This document shows, one piece after another, positions 60,766 to 64,000 of a stretch of 64,000 nt of DNA (within the stretch, counting starts at the first letter, position 1; the number at the start of each line of letters is the position of its first letter). The stretch comes from Gammaproteobacteria bacterium (GTDB lineage: Bacteria; Pseudomonadota; Gammaproteobacteria; Competibacterales; Competibacteraceae). Both the position numbers and the translations under genes were made by a program. The notes below the pieces were generated by a model, which made no database searches, was not told the DNA's origin, and saw only the letters and a list, made by a program, of their open reading frames with translations. The stretch spans positions 1 to 64,000 of the forward strand of contig JACKNF010000014.1 of NCBI GenBank assembly GCA_024234995.1, given 5' to 3'.

Positions 60766-60963
60766 TCAGGCCCAGCGTAGATCGTCGTTGTTGTTCCAAG
60801 CGCGGGCTAACGAGGCCCACCCCGCCATCCAGGCGTGGTAGAGGTGGCTATTCGGGGTATAAGGATTACGGTCCTCGCCTCGACTGGCTGCTTCGATGCC
60901 TTGCCGGAAGGCTTGGCGTAATAGCGGAGCCAGCTTTTTAGAAGAGTCGACAGTGTTGCGCAT
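60766..60963 (-). CDS. Ribosome modulation factor (RMF)-like small protein
   Basis: 65 residues. The core FRQGIEAASRGEDRNPYTPN, then HLYHAWMAGWASLARAWN, aligns with the RMF pattern GYQAGIAGRSKEMCPYQTLN...WLGGWREA: an Arg/Gly-rich helix, an NPY or CPY turn and a W-x2-GW helix. RMF dimerises 70S ribosomes to 100S in stationary phase; the related CrpP family uses a similar fold. The ribosome site is weak. Downstream of msbA on the same strand, but separated by 68 bp. Confidence 0.6.
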   Translation of the reverse strand: MRNTVDSSKKLAPLLRQAFRQGIEAASRGEDRNPYTPNSHLYHAWMAGWASLARAWNNNDDLRWA

Positions 60964-61031
60964 TAGCCGTTTTAGGAAACCACGTTAGATTTTAAACGCC
61001 AAAGAACATTGTTGTGTATTTGACGATATTT

Positions 61032-62789
61032 TTATTTATTTTGCAACTTTGTTGCGTTATTGCTATCGGCTTGCATGCGGTACAAACTGGCGTAAAGTCC
61101 ATTATGAGCCAACAAGCTGGCGTGATTGCCGATCTCGACGATCACACCCCGGTTAAGAACAATGATGCGATCAGCATTCTCAATCGTGGACAAGCGATGA
61201 GCGATGATAAAGGCAGTGCGCCCCTGACGCAGGGTTTCTAACGCCTGCTGAACCTTGCGTTCAGACTGCGTATCCAATGCTGAGGTCGCCTCGTCCAAGA
61301 TCAGGATCGGCGCATCTTTCAATAAGGCGCGGGCGATGGCAATGCGCTGGCGCTGACCACCCGATAGCCGTGCTCCGTTTTCACCAATCAGAGTATGTAA
61401 TCCCTGGGGTAGCTCACAGATAAATTCCATGGCATGGGCATGCTCAGCCGCCTGGATAATCTGCGCTTCACTGGCCTGAAATCCGGCGCCATAAGCGATG
61501 TTGGCGGCGACCGTGTCATTGAACAGCACGATATCTTGGCTGACGTAAGCAATATTGGCGCGCAAATCAGCCAGCCGCAATTCTTGAACCGGTGTACCAT
61601 CCAGCAAAATTTCGCCGGAAACCGGTTCGTAAAAACGCGGCAGTAAAGCCATCAACGTCGTTTTACCGCTTCCCGAAGGACCCACAAGAGCAATAGTTTC
61701 CCCTGGCTGCACATCGAGGCTCAGATTCTCGATAACCTGGACACCTTCGTTATGATAGCGGTGGCTGAGCTGGTGAAAATGGACTGCACCCCGGGCGCGA
61801 CCGAGGGTCTGCGTACCGTGATCCAGCTCCGGCAGCTGGTCCAGCAGAGCAAAAATGGTTTCCGCCCCGGCCAGCCCGCGTTGTAATTGCTCGTTGACTT
61901 TGGTCAGGCGCTTGATCGGCGCCAGCAGCATCGCCATAGCCCCAAACAGCGAGACAAAACCACCGACCGTAATCTGGTCAGCCGCTGATTGCAGGGAGGC
62001 GAAGTAAATCACCGCGCCGAGGGCGAGAACCGCCAGTAATTGCACCAGCGGCCCGCTGGCCTCCGAGGCAGCGACCAGTTTCATACTGAACTGGCGCACC
62101 CGGTTGTTGACCCGGTGAAAGCGATCCCGTTCGTAATCTTGGCCGCCAAAGATCTTGATGACTTTGTGGCCCTGCAGGACTTCGTCGATCACATGGGTCA
62201 GATGGCCCATCAATTCCTGCAATTCCCGGCTTAACCGCCGTAACCGCCGGCTGACCACCCGAATAATCAAAGCGATACCCGGGGCAATCAGGAACGCCAT
62301 CAGCGAGAGCTTCCAGTTGAGATACAACATCCAGCCCAATAGGCCAATCACGGCCAGCCCGTCCTTGACCAGCGTCACCAGCGCTTGAGTGGTGGCCGTC
62401 ATTACCTGACTGACATCATAAGTCAGGCGAGAGAGCAGGTTGCCGGCAGAATGATCATCGAAATAGTGCGTCGGCAAGGCTAGGAGCTGATTGAACATCG
62501 CGTTGCGCAGGTCCATGACCACCCGATGGGCAATCCAATTCATTGCCACTGAGCCAACGAAACCGGTTATGCCTCGAATAATAAACACCGCTACCAGCAA
62601 TACCGGCATTAGACGGATGGTATAGGGATCTTTTTCGACAAAGCTGCCGTCCAGCAATGGCTTAATCAGGGCTGGAATCATTGGCTCAGTGGCCGCCGCC
62701 GCAGCGGTGCCCAAAATCGACAGCACGAAAATGCGAGTGTAGGGCCGAACGTAACGTAGCAACCGAAAATAAAGATCTTTGCTGTTCAT
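61032..62789 (-). CDS. msbA: Lipid A export ATP-binding/permease MsbA
   Basis: 585 residues, the usual half-transporter length. Six transmembrane helices in the first 310 residues and a nucleotide-binding domain after that: Walker A VGPSGSGKTTLM (about 369), Q-loop YVSQDIVLFNDT, signature LSGGQRQRIAIARAL (about 474), Walker B PILILDEATSALD and switch AHRLSTIENAD. It flips core-lipid A across the inner membrane. Divergent from hldE, which makes the heptose for the LPS core; the two share a 113-bp promoter region. Confidence 0.95.
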   Translation of the reverse strand: MNSKDLYFRLLRYVRPYTRIFVLSILGTAAAAATEPMIPALIKPLLDGSFVEKDPYTIRLMPVLLVAVFIIRGITGFVGSVAMNWIAHRVVMDLRNAMFNQLLALPTHYFDDHSAGNLLSRLTYDVSQVMTATTQALVTLVKDGLAVIGLLGWMLYLNWKLSLMAFLIAPGIALIIRVVSRRLRRLSRELQELMGHLTHVIDEVLQGHKVIKIFGGQDYERDRFHRVNNRVRQFSMKLVAASEASGPLVQLLAVLALGAVIYFASLQSAADQITVGGFVSLFGAMAMLLAPIKRLTKVNEQLQRGLAGAETIFALLDQLPELDHGTQTLGRARGAVHFHQLSHRYHNEGVQVIENLSLDVQPGETIALVGPSGSGKTTLMALLPRFYEPVSGEILLDGTPVQELRLADLRANIAYVSQDIVLFNDTVAANIAYGAGFQASEAQIIQAAEHAHAMEFICELPQGLHTLIGENGARLSGGQRQRIAIARALLKDAPILILDEATSALDTQSERKVQQALETLRQGRTAFIIAHRLSTIENADRIIVLNRGVIVEIGNHASLLAHNGLYASLYRMQADSNNATKLQNK

Positions 62790-62902
62790 CAGATTCCAAA
62801 TTGCAGATTCCAGGTTCGAGGTTCAAGTAAAAAACCTCATTCCTGATCCTATTTATTGCCATGCTATCATGCCATCCTTATTAAACAGCCTCCCATCCGC
62901 TC

Positions 62903-64000
62903 ATGACACTGCAAATTCCCTCTTTCGAACCCGCCCGGGTGCTGATCGCCGGCGATGTGATGCTTGATCGCTATTGGTATGGTCTCACCTCTCGCGTCTC
63001 GCCGGAAGCACCCGTACCCGTCGTCAAGATCGAAGACGTCGAGGAACGGCCCGGCGGTGCAGCCAACGTCGCCGTCAACATCGCGACCCTCGGTGGCCAG
63101 GCCCGGGTGCTTGGCGTGGCTGGCGCCGATGAGACTGCCACGGTCCTGGAGACCAAATTGCACCGGCTGGGCGTGACCTGCGAACTCATCCGCCAGCCGG
63201 GTCAAGCGACCATCACCAAGCTGCGGGTGCTGAGCCGCAATCAGCAATTGCTGCGGCTAGACTTCGAAGATGGTTTTCCTGGTTTCGATCCCGCCCTTCT
63301 CCACGAACGGTTCGCTGCCCGGCTACCGGAAACTGACGTTGTGGTGCTTTCCGACTATGGGAAAGGCGCGTTGCGCCAGATCGAGACCTGCATTGAGCGA
63401 GCCCGCGCTGCTGGCAAGCCGGTATTGGCCGATCCCAAGGGCCACGAATTTAACCGCTACCGGGGCGCGGCTCTGCTGACCCCTAATTTAGCCGAGTTCG
63501 AGGCCGTTGCTGGCCCCTGCCGCACTGAAGAAGAGCTAGTGGCCAAGGGGGAAAGAATGCGCCGAGAGCTGAATCTGGATGCATTGTTGATCACCCGGGG
63601 CGAACAAGGCATGACCCTGTTGCAAGATGGTGCAGAACCCCTGCATCTAGCAGCCCGCGCCCGCGAAGTGTATGACGTGACCGGTGCAGGGGATACAGTG
63701 ATTGCCACCCTGGCTGCCGGGCTGGCCGCTGGGTTGAACATGCCAGCCGCAACGATGCTAGCCAACCTAGCCGCTGGGATTGTCGTCGGCAAACTGGGCG
63801 CCGCCAGCGTCACTGTCTCTGAACTGCGCCGGGCATTGTATGCGCATGATGAGCCGCCGCGCGGGGTGTTGGACGAAGAACAATTGCTACAAGCGGTCAC
63901 TGACGCCAAGGCGCATGGGGAAACAATCGTGATGACCAATGGCTGTTTCGATGTTCTACACGCTGGCCATGTGACCTATCTGGAGCAAGCCAAGCGTCTC
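62903..64000 (+). CDS. hldE: Bifunctional heptose kinase/adenylyltransferase HldE, cut by the window end
   Basis: 366 codons seen, open to the window edge. It makes ADP-heptose for LPS. The N-terminal PfkB-type kinase domain (1-325) has GDVMLDRYWYGLTSRVSPEAP in part, the ERPGGAANVAVNIATLGG pattern and the catalytic GAGDT (VYDVTGAGDTVIATLAAGLA, in part). The adenylyltransferase domain begins near residue 345 with VMTNGCFDVLHAGHVTYLE, containing the HxGH nucleotide site. The missing end should hold about 110 residues. The start ATG at 62903 has no strong ribosome site. Paired divergently with msbA. Confidence 0.95.
   Translation, partial: MTLQIPSFEPARVLIAGDVMLDRYWYGLTSRVSPEAPVPVVKIEDVEERPGGAANVAVNIATLGGQARVLGVAGADETATVLETKLHRLGVTCELIRQPGQATITKLRVLSRNQQLLRLDFEDGFPGFDPALLHERFAARLPETDVVVLSDYGKGALRQIETCIERARAAGKPVLADPKGHEFNRYRGAALLTPNLAEFEAVAGPCRTEEELVAKGERMRRELNLDALLITRGEQGMTLLQDGAEPLHLAARAREVYDVTGAGDTVIATLAAGLAAGLNMPAATMLANLAAGIVVGKLGAASVTVSELRRALYAHDEPPRGVLDEEQLLQAVTDAKAHGETIVMTNGCFDVLHAGHVTYLEQAKRL

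Noticed and set aside
1..64000. tRNA, rRNA or CRISPR loci
   Set aside because: No cloverleaf-like, rRNA-like or regularly spaced repeat-spacer sequence was seen by reading. A tRNA scan was not possible.

Overview
The window is a moderately GC-rich stretch of a bacterial chromosome. Its core gene orders are typical of Gammaproteobacteria: murJ / ribF-ileS-lspA-ispH with rpsT divergent, gmk-rpoZ-spoT-(ridA)-recG, and msbA divergent from hldE. UvrD, CysK and OmpW homologues are also of that type. A PEP-CTERM-like surface protein, a fused B12-dependent acyl-CoA mutase, hemerythrin-tipped chemoreceptors and a huge RHS protein suggest a free-living environmental or sludge-type organism. A Competibacter-like lineage is possible, but that is an inference of low confidence. 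No rRNA, tRNA, CRISPR array, phage or intact insertion sequence was seen.

Layout. 0-8.1 kb: a 2.4-kaa secreted PKD/NHL/RHS protein on the minus strand with an AT-rich, probably swapped C-terminal tip, then a PEP-CTERM-like protein. 8.7-12.7 kb: uvrD and a GspE/PilB-type ATPase, translationally overlapping. 12.8-19.4 kb: ompW, an HMA metal-binding protein, a MoxR ATPase, cysK, a STAS protein with a Ser/Thr kinase, and a DUF554 membrane protein. 19.4-23.6 kb: two chemoreceptors sharing a perfect 633-bp repeat, plus the tail of a third. 23.7-29.0 kb: a TauE/SafE permease, an NDUFA9-like SDR, a NUDIX hydrolase, a YehP-like VWA protein and an Amt transporter. 29.0-34.9 kb: a B12 neighbourhood with the fused mutase IcmF, a divergent AraC regulator with a phased direct repeat in front of it, and a cytosolic BtuF-like protein.

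34.9-42.5 kb is housekeeping: rpsT, murJ, ribF, ileS, lspA, ispH. The 3' end of ribF has absorbed three copies of an intergenic palindrome, which now encode a Pro-rich tail. 42.6-48.8 kb is the least ordinary region. A FecR-TPR-beta-barrel outer-membrane protein is followed by two paralogous tiny proteins with the C-terminal signature GCYVWNG-x2-W-x-W-x-DPCPR. A CHASE2 histidine kinase comes next. It looks like a cell-surface sensing cassette, but barrel, second small protein and kinase are all interrupted by clustered one-base indels. These are either real decay or a local sequence-quality problem.

48.8-57 kb carries the stringent-response block with a CHASE-PAS-GGDEF cyclase inserted next to recG, so ppGpp and c-di-GMP functions lie side by side. 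57-64 kb holds an acyl-CoA synthetase, two small proteins of unknown role (one a Sel1-repeat protein), an RMF-like ribosome-hibernation protein, msbA, and the start of hldE, which is cut by the window edge.
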